64,000 nucleotides of DNA, taken from assembly GCA_023213395.1 (NCBI GenBank), contig CM041465.1, positions 76,515,741 to 76,579,740 on the forward strand, read 5' to 3'. Every line of letters begins with the position of its first letter. The stretch's first letter is position 1. A program made the translations under genes and the position numbers. The notes under the pieces were generated by a model that searched no databases, was not told the origin of the DNA, and worked only from the letters and a program-made list of their open reading frames with translations. Below are positions 1 through 11,331 of this stretch, in pieces. The DNA is from Cycas panzhihuaensis (lineage: Eukaryota > Cycadophyta).

Positions 1-1160
1 ATGGGGCTGGGGTCTTGTGGTTAGAACAGAAGATTAATTTACGTAGACTTGGATTCAGAATCCAGTATGCACATTCATTGCTTTTCAAAACATCATTGAA
101 AAAGAAAAAAGAAAAACCAGATTAATACAACAGGTCAGTCTGGGCTGTATTGTTGTTTATTTCAATGAATTAGATTCCCTAAATTTTAGCTTTGAAAGCT
201 AAAGGAACTTCTCAAACAAGTCTTTCAAAGATTGAAGTCATGAATCACAGATGGATTGATAGGACATAGCATCTTTATAGAGCATCTAGTGGGATGATCC
301 CATATATGAATCAAAACAATTGGCAATTCCTGCATTTCAGGCAAGAGGTCTTAAATTTTAGGCAACAGGCTTCTACTTGTATCTTGTTGTACTGTGCACA
401 TCTGATGACTTCATTTCACTTCTTGAATATATTATAAGAGCTTTACTGAACATGGATGATGGATTATTTAAGCATGGTTTGGGGTTCTACAACAGATGAT
501 TACTTATGCGTACACAAAGGAATGAGGACACTGTGATGTATATGCAACATTTCTATTATGAGAATGAAAACTTGGATAGATTGAAGACACTGTGCTTGTA
601 ATGGGACCTGGATACCAATGCAAGACTAATGATTTGCATCAGCTTGTTATTTTCAAGCTTATGCTTGCTTCTTATTTCATTTAGCATTCCCAATAATCCC
701 TACAAGAACACTGTCTATCCTTTAAATGATGGAAATGGTTGTCATCCCTCAGAATGATTTTTCATGAAACAATTTTAGAGATGAACTTGATGGCAGAGTG
801 GCAATTCCCACATACTCAAAGGTTCTTGACAATCTGGATGGGTGTCTGAAGGGATGTGTTGATGAGCCCAAATGCAGTGGGAATTTTTTTTATATCATTC
901 TGATTGAGCTGGTTGCAAGTTAACAATATAAAAGAATTTTTTTTCGGTGAGATTTTAGAAGTTGTGTAGTAATGAAAGTAATCCACACATCCCAGAGAGA
1001 TTATGAAAGATAAGTATCATTACTGCCAACATGATAGGAAACACGGTCATCCCAGACAACTTGATGTTTGCAAAGTTACAAGACCTGCTGAGATAGCATC
1101 TGATTGAGAGTTTTGCCCAGGCTAATAACTTAGCATTAAAGTTCAAGGCTCAGGTCAATA
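1..1160. other. Unassigned AT-rich DNA, no gene recognised
   Basis: Both strands were read and no protein family, RNA gene or LTR structure was recognised. The stretch leads into the gag-like remnant at 1161 and may be the untranslated or degraded 5' part of the same element. Confidence 0.5.
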
Positions 1161-1710
1161 ATGAAGAAGGTGTGTGAAGTCAGGAATAACATGTTTCAAT
1201 TATTGAGAGAAGAAATCCAAGAATTACGAGTAGAAAACACATGTCATGGCATTGCCAAAACAGAAAAGAATACCGAATTAGAAGTGTTGTCATCAGAAAT
1301 AGTCAAAATAAAATTGGGTTTGCCAAGGGCTCAAAAGAAATCAATGGTTCCAGAAGAAGATCACAAATCCTGCAGTGGTCGTAATGCTGAAACACAGAAA
1401 AATGATGCAAAAGGAGGAGTTGAAAGATGGTGTGCCATTTGTGAAGCAACAACAGATAACACTAGAGATTGCTATTGTAATGAGCGATGAAATAATGTCC
1501 AAGACAGGGGTTGAGAATGTGGAGGGGGGTATTTCTGTCCCTCTTATTCTGCAAAGGTGGCCCACAACCCACCTAAGAAGAAAAAAACCAACTAGCAAGT
1601 GTATGTTCTGCCTAGAGTTTCAACATCAAAGGTTTGAGTGTCCTTATGAAAACGTTGGCAATGAAAGTGCACACATGCTGAAAGTTCAGATTCAGCAATT
1701 ATGTCTTTGA
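1161..1710 (+). pseudogene. Decayed gag-like gene with two zinc-knuckle motifs
   Basis: This is the remnant of a nucleocapsid-like (gag) gene, whose product would package retroelement RNA in particles. The first part is charged and predicted coiled coil (LREEIQELRVEN near its start). A first knuckle at 1431-1472 reads C-x2-C-x4-D-x4-C, so the zinc-binding His has become Asp. After a frameshift near 1490 a second knuckle at 1600-1641 reads CMFCLEFQHQRFEC, a perfect C-x2-C-x4-H-x4-C. A diverged copy of the same gene lies at 23129-23800, sharing the IQELxxxNxCxxI stretch, the MFCLEF knuckle and the following AHML stretch. What is seen is the motif pair and the copy; assignment to a gypsy-type gag is inferred. 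No protease or RT follows before the next element at 2375. Confidence 0.55.
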
Positions 1711-2369
1711 TGTATAGGATAAATTTGGCATCTGGGCAGTTGGAACGATCAAGAACATCCCAAGGGAGGGCTCCAATGGATGGAAATGGTAAGAAATTGA
1801 ACAATTGTTGCTGTGGCTGGAATGGTTGCAACAATAGAATCAAGCTCTTGGAGAATGGATGGAATGCCTAGAAGGGAACAACGGAATGCGAATGACAGTC
1901 AGAATGGTGGAATGCCTAGAAGGGAACGGTTAGTACAAAACAGAATGGTTGGTAGAAAACATGTGTGACTGCAGCAGAAATCATGTCATGTCTGCACAGT
2001 TGTATAGAATAATGAAAGCATCACCAATTGTTAACAATTTATTATGTAATTATGACAAATTGTGAAAGGTTGCACCTTTTTGTATTTTAGGTCACCAACC
2101 TGGGTGTTAATAGGCCATTATACACTATTGTTCGTGTGAGTGCCATTGTATTCAAGCATAGCCAATGCAAGGTAGCCCCATATCATTGCACTTCAATGAT
2201 CGTTTAATGGAATTACAAGTTATGTGGAGTGTTGTCTACAGATTTGAGTATATGCGTATACTTGCCTTAATGTTTCTATATGCGTAGTGTGCATGAAGAT
2301 TAATGTGCGACAAGGAAGACATTTGAAGACACAAGTCACAAGGTTACAAGTAGACCAAGGCCAAGTTGA
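1711..2369. other. Non-coding tail with short direct repeat and hairpin
   Basis: No coding region is supported. A 19-bp direct repeat (GGAATGCCTAGAAGGGAAC) occurs at 1861-1879 and 1909-1927. A perfect hairpin AAAGGT-TGC-ACCTTT lies at 2065-2079, followed by a short T-rich stretch. The hairpin resembles a terminator or polyadenylation-zone structure, but nothing else supports a function. Confidence 0.4.
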
Positions 2370-2374
2370 AGATG
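2370..2374. repeat. Target-site duplication AGATG, left copy of gypsy 1
   Basis: AGATG immediately precedes the left LTR at 2375 and is repeated exactly at 8574-8578 immediately after the right LTR. A 5-bp duplication is what LTR-retrotransposon integrases produce, so both element ends are fixed to the base. Confidence 0.85.
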
Positions 2375-2725
2375 TGATAGGAATCACTTTCACTTAGAAA
2401 TCACACAAAATATTGAAGGCATCAAACATTATGAGAATCCATGAGAGATTCAAAGAAAAATAATAGAGAATGGCAGTAATTTTGTACCCTTGAATTAAGA
2501 AGAAGAGCCAAAAATATTACAACTCTCTAATATGTTCTAAATAAATGAAAATGGAAAGTGCAAGTTATTTATTTTCCCTTCCAACTGTAAAGCCTTCTTT
2601 ATGAAAAATTATTAATAAAATTCTCCTTCAGTCTTTAACTGGGGAGATTTGAATGTCACTTAAGCGAAATTACAAACATGATTAAAAATGAAGTGCAACA
2701 TACATAATACATTAAAGGCTCACCA
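2375..2725 (-). repeat. 3' LTR of gypsy 1
   Basis: The plus-strand sequence begins TGATAGGAATC and ends CTCACCA. It matches 8275-8573 along its length, for example CTTTAACTGGGGAGA in both copies. It carries about 65 bp near 2407-2470 that the right LTR lacks, which accounts for the length difference (351 against 299 bp). Confidence 0.85.
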
Positions 2726-2799
2726 AGTCCTCCTTTCTTAGGAAGAAATTGCCCCAATTTCCCTTCAAACATTGAGATGTGGATACTTACGGTCAAGTG

Positions 2800-3975
2800 T
2801 GGCTTGGGAAACCTGTCTTGCTTGTGAAGGTAGACTACCTTTCTTACCCACCAAGTAGGTAATAGTAGATTTTTGTTGTGTATTTCGTGTCTTGGTGTCC
2901 AGTAAAGTCTTTGTCTACAGAGGTGGCTAAAAATTTGGAATATTATGTATCAAATGCATTTGTTTGATCTCCTGTGACCATAGCGAATAGGTGTGATCTT
3001 ATTATGTTTTTGGTCTTTGAAGCATTGTCTATGCAAGTGTAACCACATCCTATTGCTCACTTGGAAATGATGTAGAACTTTGTGTTGATCATGTTGAGTC
3101 TTGTACTGGGCTTGATATGGAAGCAAGATTTCCTAGAGCTTGCAAGGTTGCTCTTGTAAGTATTGCATAAAGGATACAACTCTAACATGTTTAGTGGCCT
3201 CATGCCTTGTAATTAGAGAGGGTAAGGTGATTGGCACCTCAAAAGGGGCTGTGGGCTAGAATCTATAGCATAACTCAAAAGGACTATGACTTGTATTGAC
3301 ATGGACCAACTTGTTATAGCCATGTTGAATAGCAGTCAAGGCCTCATCCCAATGTCTATGCTATTGATAGATTTGTAAGCTATGAATGAACATGCGATTC
3401 ACTACCTTAGATTGCTCATTGGTCTTGGGGCGAATAGCTATGGAATAGTTTAAAGTACATCCAATAAGTTGTCACAGGGATTGCAAAATGTATTAAAAAA
3501 ATATACCATCCCTGTCAGAACTAATAGTCCAAACTAAACCCAAAAATAGTTGTGTGGTCTTGGGGGCATTGCCCCTTTTTCTGCATGGCACAAATGCTGC
3601 CATCTTATTGAAATGGGAGACGACCATGAAAATACAGTCATATTGTCATTGAATCATGGGAAGGTTGCTAAAAAAATCCATGGAGATACTCCCCCAAGGA
3701 TGTGTAGGCATTGGCAATGATTGATAAAGACCTATCTATTGATTGGAGGGTTTGCCTTGATTGCAAAGAGCACCACCTCAGTTATATTGCTCAACATCCC
3801 AATTCATTGGAGGGCAATAAAAGTGTTGTTGCAAATGATGGAGTGCTTTCAATACTCCAAAGTGATTGCCATACAAGATAGAATGAGCTTCTTGAATAAG
3901 TTGTAACCTAGTGTTGCATGTGGAATGTACAACCAGTGCATCTTGTATAACAAGGTATCTTATATACAATAATCT
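2800..3975 (-). pseudogene. Gypsy 1 integrase remnant
   Basis: Integrase would join element cDNA to chromosomal DNA. On the minus strand, 3778-3969 encodes the zinc-binding N-terminal domain, with the His pair in EAHSILYGNHFG followed by LQQHFYCPPMNWDVE. The catalytic core follows at about 3480-3730: PWGSISMDFFSNLPM contains the first catalytic Asp, and SDRDGIFF contains the second. Downstream sequence to about 2800 is the degraded C-terminal part. Several stops interrupt it (one just after NLPMIQ), so no functional enzyme is made. The family call rests on the motif order and is secure; exact ends are approximate. Confidence 0.75.
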
Positions 3976-4199
3976 AGCGAATGAGTCAAGCTCATCTATT
4001 TTGGATGTAAAATAGAAGGTCTTGGAAAAATCAATATCATTGTACTATTGATCTCCCACTCCATAAACCCTGAACAAGTAGTGCCCATCATGCTAAGTGA
4101 AGTATGTGCAGGAGGGCAACTAAGGAACCTTGCCACATTATTAGTTGTTTCCTTCTTCTACTTGATTACAAGGTGAAATTGTTATAAATAACTGGTCCA

Positions 4200-5270
4200 T
4201 TTCATGTGTTGAGTCTCTTGGATTTTACTATGAGAGGGGAGGCTTTATAGCGGTTGGTGATTTGTGTGGACCTTTATCTCCTTCCCTAAGATGAAATGGT
4301 GTTAGTAGTTGTGTGCTTGGACAAGAGCATAAAACTCTTTGTTGTATGTGCTATACCTGGCTTGTGAAAAAGCCTCTAAATGGAAACTGACAAGATGTCC
4401 TCCTTTCTTAAGCATGACACCCAAAGCATACTTGGGTGCATAAGTCTCAACCTTGAAAGGTAACTATCTGTTAGGTAAGACTACAACATGTGTAGGACGC
4501 AAGGAGTCGTTTAATTGCTAGAAAGCTTATGACTGAATCAAAGTCCAACAAAAAGAACGTTGCCATTGCCTTGGGTAAGGGCATGCATGAAGGGGTTGTG
4601 CAATGGTTGAATACCCTCAGATGAATTTCTTGTAGACATTTATAGATCTTAAAAAGCTTGACAACGTGGCCAATGTAGTAGGGGTAGGTTAAGAATGAAT
4701 GGCAATCACCTTTGTTGGGTTGACATATAATGCCTCTGTGTCAACAATGAACCCCAAATGCTTGATAGAAGGTTTTCCAAAGGAACACTTTTTAAGTTGA
4801 CCCTATAGTTTGTGTTCTCGCAATAAAGTCCAGATACTATCTACATGTTGTAGATGCTTTGGCCAAGTGCGACTAAAGATGAAGATGCCATCTAAGTACA
4901 CAATCACATGTTTGTCAAGAAAGGCGCACAAGACCTTATTCACAAGTCACTGAAAAGTGGTAGGGGCATTTGTCAATTCAAACATATTGACCATCCACTC
5001 ATATAGATGATATCAGGTCTTGAAAGCAATTTCCTAGGTATCTATGGCATCAAGTTGCTTTTGATGATACCTAGAAGTTAAATCAATCTTTGTGAAGTAC
5101 CTAGCACCCTAGAGTTGATCGAGCAAGTCATTAATCTCTGGCACCATAATTTTGTCTAGAGCCTTGAAATCCACACATAATCTCCAAATCTTGTCCTTTC
5201 TTGGAACAAGTTGGGCAAGTGATCCACATGGAGAAAGAAAGGGCTAGATGTGACTTTTTTCAAGGAATGT
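4200..5270 (-). pseudogene. Gypsy 1 reverse transcriptase and RNase H remnant
   Basis: The minus strand encodes RT blocks: LVPRKDK, then RLCVDFKALDK, then GARYFTKIDLTSRYHQ, in the order seen in gypsy RTs. The catalytic YxDD box is present at about 4877-4915 as VIVYLDGIFIF, so the second Asp has become Gly. RNase H follows at about 4390-4600, with a block that ends VETYAPKYALGVMLKKGG; the family normally has TDAS here, so the first catalytic Asp is also altered. Stop codons appear inside several blocks. This is a dead copy of pol lying between gag (right) and integrase (left). Confidence 0.75.
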
Positions 5271-5699
5271 AATCTACATCTCCAACTTTGCTATTTTCAT
5301 CACAGAGGATTGATATAAAAGGGCCTGTTGAGCAAAGGGGACCTTGGAAACAACTTAATGGAGTGCTGAACAGTACAAGTTGGTGGCAATTTGGAACGAG
5401 TTTCAAACACATCTATGTGCTTGTCCAACATTTTTTGTGTGCAAGGTGGGCCTATGAAGAGTTCACAAAATGTGATGAGTCAGCATGTCGAACTATGAGT
5501 GAAGCAAAAGTAGAGGCTCAAGATGCCAATCTAGTAGCCTCCTTACATGTGACTAGTGGCAATGTCTGGTCTAGAATGTTGTTGGTGCTGTGAGACAAAG
5601 AGTGGAGTGGTAAGTTTGACCATCCTTGGTAAAGAGATATGAATTCTCTCATTCGTTATAGACTACCAGTTGATCATATTAAAATGGTCTGCCCAAAAG

Positions 5700-5830
5700 T
5701 ATGTCACAACAATCCAGGTAACTATGTCAATGAAAGGCTCCATAGTCTTTCATTTACACACAATCCATAGGGGTGACAAAACAAGTAACTGTGTCAATGA
5801 AAGGCTCCATAGTCTTTGGTCACTAGTCCA
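5700..5830. repeat. 33-bp direct duplication inside gypsy 1
   Basis: A 33-bp segment starting GTAACTATGTCAATGAAAGG at 5718-5750 recurs at 5785-5817 with one difference, a period of 67 bp. It lies between gag and RT and probably reflects a local slippage duplication after insertion. Confidence 0.7.
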
Positions 5831-6149
5831 TCCTTTTTCACTCTACTTAGATCGTAAGATGTATGTGTGGTTGGGTGGGAAGATTGAGGGATGTGACAAG
5901 TTTATTTGCCACCAATTTTTTCATGGATCCATTATCCATGATGCATAAAAGCAACTAGTCCTTCACTTGTTAGTTGTGGATAAACAAAGGTTTGTGGTTA
6001 GAAGTTTTATACTGGCTAGCCATAAGAGTTAGTTGTGGGTTAGGCATAGAGGGACTGGTGACCAATGTCACTGAAGTCTCATTTGTTTTCTCTTGAGAAG
6101 AATCCTTAGATTGAACATCATAAACCAATGCCGGAGCCCTGGACTCCTT

Positions 6150-7110
6150 TTGTTGTTTATGACATTTTTCATTAGAATGAGTAAAGGTTTTGTGATGTCA
6201 AGAATACTTCTTCGATTTGCAAGAGCTAGAAGAAGAAGTTGAAGAGAAAGGAGGTTGGAAGGACCCTTGTGACTACTATTGTTGAGAATAACCCATGTGG
6301 GGTTAACATGTTCCTCAAGATCTCCTAGAAAGACTTGTGTTAGTCAGTCCATAAGAATTCCAAGAAGCTCCCCTATATGGTTGCTTGCGAAGGTAGTGGG
6401 CTTTGGCCTTTATTGCTTTCTTGAAGGCCTATTGTAATGAACTAATGTCCCATAGATCTAGCTCTAACCTGAGTGATAGAAAAAGTCCCCCAAGGAATTC
6501 TACCCTAAGTATATCATTAGGATCCCTAACATTCGATAGAATAAAAAGTTTGTGAAATAGGTCTATGTATTGCTAAATCAATTGTACTGTTGTCTATTGC
6601 AAATGTAACCACTATATTAAAATGACATCCTTGTACCCCAACAAATAAAAATAGACTTGAACAACATCTTTGAAGACATCCTAAGTAGCAATAAGTGGTT
6701 AGGGTGGGTATCACATTATAGCACAAGCATGAATTGTTGTTTGCCACTAAAGAAGAGCATGTTGTCCCATGTGTACATCGATGACCAAAATCTATTGCTG
6801 CCATGTGTAAGTATAGCATTTAAAATATACCTCTTGTGTTCGCAACCAAGCATCAAGTTTTTTGAGGTCCATAACACAATCAGAATGTGGAATAGAGATT
6901 TTGGTGTCTAGCTTAAATCTGTCAAGCAGAATAGCCCAAGCGTGGTGGCGAGGAAGTGCTGCAGTTTTCATAGGAGTCATCATATGTTGAAACATGTTCA
7001 TCATATTGCTCATTATATCTTTGTATCCCTAGACCATGCATTGTTGTTTGAGCCATGTTGTTCATCATATCAATCTAGTTCTGTGTGACCTATTGGAGGA
7101 GACCTTGTTG
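6150..7110 (-). pseudogene. Gypsy 1 gag remnant with C-x2-H-x4-H-x4-C type knuckle
   Basis: Gag forms the particle and binds RNA. On the minus strand, 6792-7013 encodes LDRFKLDTKISIPHSD and KKLDAWLRTQEVYF, the matrix/capsid entry blocks of plant gypsy gag proteins. Further along, near 6170-6230, is a degenerate knuckle reading S-x2-H-x4-H-x4-C (HKTFTHSNEKC), where the first Cys codon has become Ser (TGT to TCT) and a stop lies next to it. Frameshifts separate the blocks. Assignment by motif is good; ends are approximate. Confidence 0.6.
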
Positions 7111-8274
7111 GATCCTCTATTGGTCAACCCTTTGACTTTGTAGCCCATTAAAAGGAATTTGGCTAACCCTTTTGTGTTGTTCAGGAGTGCCTTCTAAGGG
7201 AATGTGGTCTATATCACCTTGTTCTCGAACCATGGTTATGTAGAGTTTTGTTTATGTGAGGGAAGAAGACAACTAAAGCTTACTAAGACCTTAGACAGAA
7301 GGTTGGATTGGTTAGAGAAGCTATAACGAGAGTCACATCCATGGGTTTGCCTCTTCTTTATGGAAAGTAGTTGGTGATTGATACCAAGGAATGTGCAATG
7401 ATAAACCCTCTTAGGTTTACCTTCCCTAGCGGCATACACTTTGACACTTTCTATAGTCTTCAAGGTGAAAAAAAAAAGAAACTCAACCTAGGGTGCAAGG
7501 TAAATGATCTCTGAGTAATGTCAAGTATCAGAGGAAAATTTATCCCTCCCTAAGAGAGTGGGCCTATGAAAGAGAGAAGAATGAGAGTGAAAGTGTTTGG
7601 ACTAGCATTTAATGCAAAATTAAAAGAAAAATATTACAAGAAATGGAAGAGAAGAATTTTTAATAGTAAATTGTATGCTTACATTGAAAATTTGAAAGGG
7701 AGACCATTGGATTTAAGTTGATCAAAATTCTAAGGTACACTAGAGGTCATACCATATAGGCCATACAATTCCACACACTTGTATAGATCAAGGTTTCAAA
7801 ATCCTAAAAAATGAAGTTGGTCTCAAAGTGGTCATCTCCTTGGTGCCATCTAAGATTTGTAGAGGAAAGTTGAATTAGAGATATGAGAAGAAAAATATGG
7901 TCAGATTTGTTTACAATGGCCTCAAGGGTTTTGAGAGTGACTTTTGCTTGTTTTGAGTTGTATAGATGCCAAAAAGGGTCAAATTTGGTATCGACAAAAT
8001 GCTCTCAAAGAGAGGAATCTTCCTATAAAATTTGAGTTTTTAATTTCGTGTGTGGAAATCACAATGAATATATGAAGAAAATCAATTATGCCCTCTATTT
8101 TTGGCCAAAATTTGGGTCAAATGACTTTGAACCTGAAATTAATTTTAGGCTTGGATTCCTCATGTTGAGATGGAAATCTTGAGGCATCTTTCGAATATTT
8201 CCATTAACATTAACTTTTGGGTTCTATGCAAGTTCGTATAGGTTTGTACAGGGTTATAAGGCTTTGATCCCAAT
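7111..8274 (-). other. Gypsy 1 leader between primer site and gag
   Basis: This is the untranslated leader of the element. It is AT-rich with no recognisable protein. The minus-strand primer site TGGGATCAAAGCC ends it on the right, two bases from the LTR at 8275. Confidence 0.6.
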
Positions 8275-8573
8275 TGATACAAGTCCATTCCTCTTAGAAA
8301 TCACACGAGCAAATGGCAATAATCTTATGCCCTTGAATTAAGAAGAAGAGCCAAAAGGTTTACAATTCAATTCTTTAATTTGTTATGAATGGACAAAAAT
8401 AGAATGTGCAAGTTATTTATCCTCCCTTCTAACCCTAAAATCTACTTTATAAAAAATCATTACTGAAGTTCCCCTTTAGTCTTTAACTGGGGAGACTTAA
8501 ATGTCACTTAAGTGAAATTACAATCATTAGTAAAAGTGAAGTATAATATAAATAATACATTGAAAGCTTCCCA
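8275..8573 (-). repeat. 5' LTR of gypsy 1
   Basis: The plus-strand copy begins TGATACAAGTCC and ends GCTTCCCA, and aligns with 2375-2725. It is followed directly by the AGATG target duplication at 8574-8578. It would have held the element promoter; no clear TATA box is visible on the minus strand. Confidence 0.85.
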
Positions 8574-8578
8574 AGATG

Positions 8579-9039
8579 ACATGTGATAGTGGAGCAATTG
8601 GGTAGCCTTGGGATGGCTAGTCTGTTGATCCATTAATCAACATTGTTTTTGTTGTTAAAATTTTAAAGTGAAGAAATGAACCTAATTCTTGCCAAGAGTA
8701 AGTGCATGCTTAAAATACAAAGGAGCCTAACTATTGTTGTAATGGTGAATTCTAACTAAACCCTTGATAGCTAGGTGATCTTCCAATGGCGCCAAAGAAG
8801 CCTTTGAACAATAGGAAAGTTGAGTCAAGCTAGGAAAAGGTGATATGATGGGTTGGGGAGCATAAATTTCAAAGATTAAAGAAGAGGAGTAGATTGTCAT
8901 CAAGTGAGATTAGGGATAGGTTCATTGGGAGGTTAAGACATATCGGGTTAATAACACCCCTGATTGTTAACAATGAATTCAACACATTAACATTAGAATT
9001 AATTCTAAAGATGTAAGAGGCCTATTTATCGAACCCCAA
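8579..9039 (+). pseudogene. Possible gag N-terminus of the old plus-strand element
   Basis: An ATG at 8786 opens MAPKKPLNNRKVESS, followed after stops by a basic, helical stretch (LSSSEIRDRFIGRLRHIG). I do not recognise the family. The segment lies directly left of copia A. The pieces at 16028-16591 and 22792-25249 would continue it once the insertions are removed. The downstream piece carries plus-strand zinc knuckles and a protease, so this may be the start of the same gag. That link is inference only. Confidence 0.3.
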
Positions 9040-9245
9040 TAATGAAAACAACATTTGCAAAATGAGAATAGTTCATTGATTATTTGAGAGATAGCCTCTC
9101 AATAAGTACAAAGAGATTTAGTAACCGCTTACTACATGTAAGCCACTTGTCATTCTTACAACAAAGAGGGATTGCCACATAACTCTCATCAATAACTATA
9201 CAACATAAGGTATATTAATATCCTAGATAAAACATTATTCTAACA
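9040..9245 (-). repeat. 3' LTR of copia A
   Basis: It matches 15825-16027 throughout, ending ATTATTCTAACA, and is followed by a pyrimidine-rich stretch that is the polypurine tract on the minus strand. The left boundary is accurate to a few bases only. Confidence 0.75.
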
Positions 9246-9693
9246 CTATCTCTTAATGTTTTATCTATTTTAAACTAAACTCATTTTTAAGAAATTAAAA
9301 TTTATCTTTGCTGAGAGGTTTGGTCAAGATTCTGCAACTTGTTCATTGGTTGTATAATGTATCAACTCTATTTCTTTGTTCTGGACATTTTCTCTGATGA
9401 AATGATGATGTACTTCAATATGCTTGGTTCTGACATAAAAGACTGGATTCTTTGTTAATTTTATTATATTTTGATTTTCACAATAAAGAGTGGTTGGACC
9501 ATTTTATTTCTATTTCAGATCTGTCAATAATTGTTTCATATGATGCACTTACTGCTGATTTGTATTTGGCATTTGTAGATGATAATACAATAGTTGGTTA
9601 TTTTTTGTTGTTCTAGGATACTGTTGCTAAACCAATAAGGAAACAATATCCTATAGTTGATTTATTGTCTTCTCTGTCTCCTACTTAATCAGA
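9246..9693 (-). pseudogene. Copia A RNase H remnant, left of the nested insertion
   Basis: The minus strand entering from 9693 reads SD-stop-VGDRED followed by KSTIGYCFLIG, the well-conserved copia RNase H entry block. The matching upstream half (KLVGYSDS) lies at about 13876-13905 across the inserted element, so the two halves rejoin when it is removed. Stop codons and an AT-rich degraded tail show the enzyme is dead. Confidence 0.75.
9689..9693. repeat. Target-site duplication of element D, left copy
   Basis: TCAGA lies just left of element D and TTGGA (13876-13880) just right. On the coding strand of copia A these are TCTGA and TCCAA, differing by two transitions. Position and reading frame of the split RNase H support them as a decayed 5-bp duplication. 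Confidence 0.6.
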
Positions 9694-10053
9694 GGTTGAA
9701 ATATACAAAGAGATTATCCAATATACAAGAACTATAGAGCAAATAACATGAACATAATATGATAGCATTAACTCATAATGAAAGAGACTACCTCACAATG
9801 TTTCCATACCAACAATAATATCATAATGGACTCCATTTTTACTCGATATCCTCTACTATATGTCAACCACTTATTTATACATTATAGGTGGGAGAGAGTA
9901 GTATGACTTGTGTTACATGTGGGATAAATGTCCAATATAACCAACCACATAACACCTATTTATTAACTAATAGCCTAATGACCACTTATTTGCATGTGTG
10001 CATTACCACTAAATACATTGGGACACATACACATTAAACATTATCCTCCAACA
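9694..10053 (-). repeat. 3' LTR of element D
   Basis: The plus-strand copy starts GGTTGAAATATACAAAG (expected TG has become GG) and ends ATTATCCTCCAACA. It aligns with 13512-13875 with mostly single-base changes. Confidence 0.9.
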
Positions 10054-10470
10054 CCTTCCTATAATGTTTAATGTTATGACTACAAAAAGACTGAATACTA
10101 AAAACTAATATGACACTTGACACTAGACTTGGGACATTAAACATGATTTCTAGTGGACTTCTAATTTGATCAACATGTATTTTGCCTTCTTTGAATTTGC
10201 AATGTCTTGATCTTGGAATAGTTTTGAACACAATGTCTTTGCCTTGATCTTTATCTACATTCCTACAGTATCGTTCTTAGAGTATTCCACTAGAGTGATG
10301 GTCCTTGAACTTTACATTCTTCATCTTCATATGCAATAGAGAATCCTTTGTGTAGTAGATTATGGTCAAATCAACTTGAGCCTAATGTAGACCTATCTGG
10401 TGATACTATGTGTACTTATTAAGTGCATCTTTGAGGTGTACATCAAGTATGTTTTCAATCAATATTTTGG
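10054..10470 (-). other. Polypurine tract and 3' untranslated region of element D
   Basis: CCTTCCT at 10054-10060 is AGGAAGG on the element strand and abuts the LTR as a polypurine tract should. No protein is recognised between it and the end of gag. Confidence 0.6.
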
Positions 10471-11331
10471 TCACCACTTGTTTGCTTTCATTTCTTCAAC
10501 ATATGATTGATCAATAATTATTGAACATATGTTAACATTTGAAGATAAGTCAACAAGAGAAGAATCAACATCCAAATATGAAGGCAAGTCATCAAATGGT
10601 GAATCAACATCATTTGAAACATCTTGTAAGTTATCATCATCATGTATGTGTTCCTTCTCAATAATCCCTTCAACTTTAAGTGGAAAGTCTTCATCATCTT
10701 GAGAGCAATTATAATTAAAACCAGTAACTGAATCAAGAATGGAAACATATTTCATTTTATCAACTTCATCATTTCCTGAAGCAATGAATTCAGTTAAAGG
10801 AATTTCAATTGCTTTATCACAATCACCTGTAGTAGGTTCAACATGCTTTTCAGGTTCAAGAATGTATTCAATGGTAATTTCATCAGTAATCTCGTCAGTT
10901 TCTTCACATACTTTTTCATTTGCATTATCACCTTCTATGTTTGTCATTTCAAGATCCTCTTGTATCTCTCGATGACTCTTTTCATACACATTCTTTAGAA
11001 GATTCTATACTTCGTTAGTAGTGCTAGCATTATGAATTGCATGAACAAGAAATTGATATAAAGAGGGAAGGTTCTCTTTGTCAAATGTTGTAAGAATCAC
11101 ATCAATGGCTACCCAATTCTTTTTCTTAAAACTTTCCTCCCTTTCTTCATTAATCTCTGAAGTGCCATCCCAAACAATTTCTCATAACCTTTTTGCCATA
11201 AATAAATACTCAATTTTTATTTTCCAAATATGAAAATTAGTTCTAATATATTTGGGTAAGGCCTGGGGAATATCTGTTAACCAAAATTCATTCTTTTTTG
11301 GCATAAAAATAATAATGTCCTCTAACTCCAT
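10471..11331 (-). pseudogene. Copia-type gag of element D, with an acidic C-terminal half
   Basis: The ATG at 11329-11331 (minus strand) opens MELEDIIIFMPKKNEFW. This leads into TNFHIWKIKIEYLFMAKRL, the hallmark WxxKxxxxL entry block of copia gag proteins, and then NWVAIDVILTTFDKENL. Stops interrupt the frame at the codons after AKRL and after TTNEV. The last 172 codons (10471-10989) are open and unusually acidic, rich in Asp, Glu and Ser (for example QDDEDFPLKVEG). That acidic tail is not usual for copia gag and no zinc knuckle is seen. Gag would supply particle protein; here two stops make it a pseudogene, although the acidic half could still be read separately. Confidence 0.65.

Larger units (their letters stand above)
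2375..8573 (-). mobile_element. Gypsy 1: complete but degenerate Ty3/gypsy retrotransposon
   Basis: A 6.2-kb element read from right to left: 5' LTR (8275-8573), primer site, leader, gag, RT, RNase H, integrase, polypurine tract and 3' LTR (2375-2725). RT-RNase H-integrase order marks it as Ty3/gypsy. Flanking AGATG duplications prove one insertion event. The primer site just inside the right LTR reads TGGGATCAAAGCC on the minus strand, two changes from the initiator-Met site TGGTATCAGAGCC, with a 2-nt spacer. The polypurine tract lies at 2726-2742 (CCTAAGAAAGGAGGACT on the minus strand). Stop codons and indels interrupt every domain, and the LTRs are clearly diverged, so the insertion is old and inactive. 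Confidence 0.88.

Noticed and set aside
10739-10975. 78-codon plus-strand frame
   Set aside because: It is the antisense shadow of the acidic gag tail of element D (Asp/Glu codons give Ser/Ile/Val in reverse).
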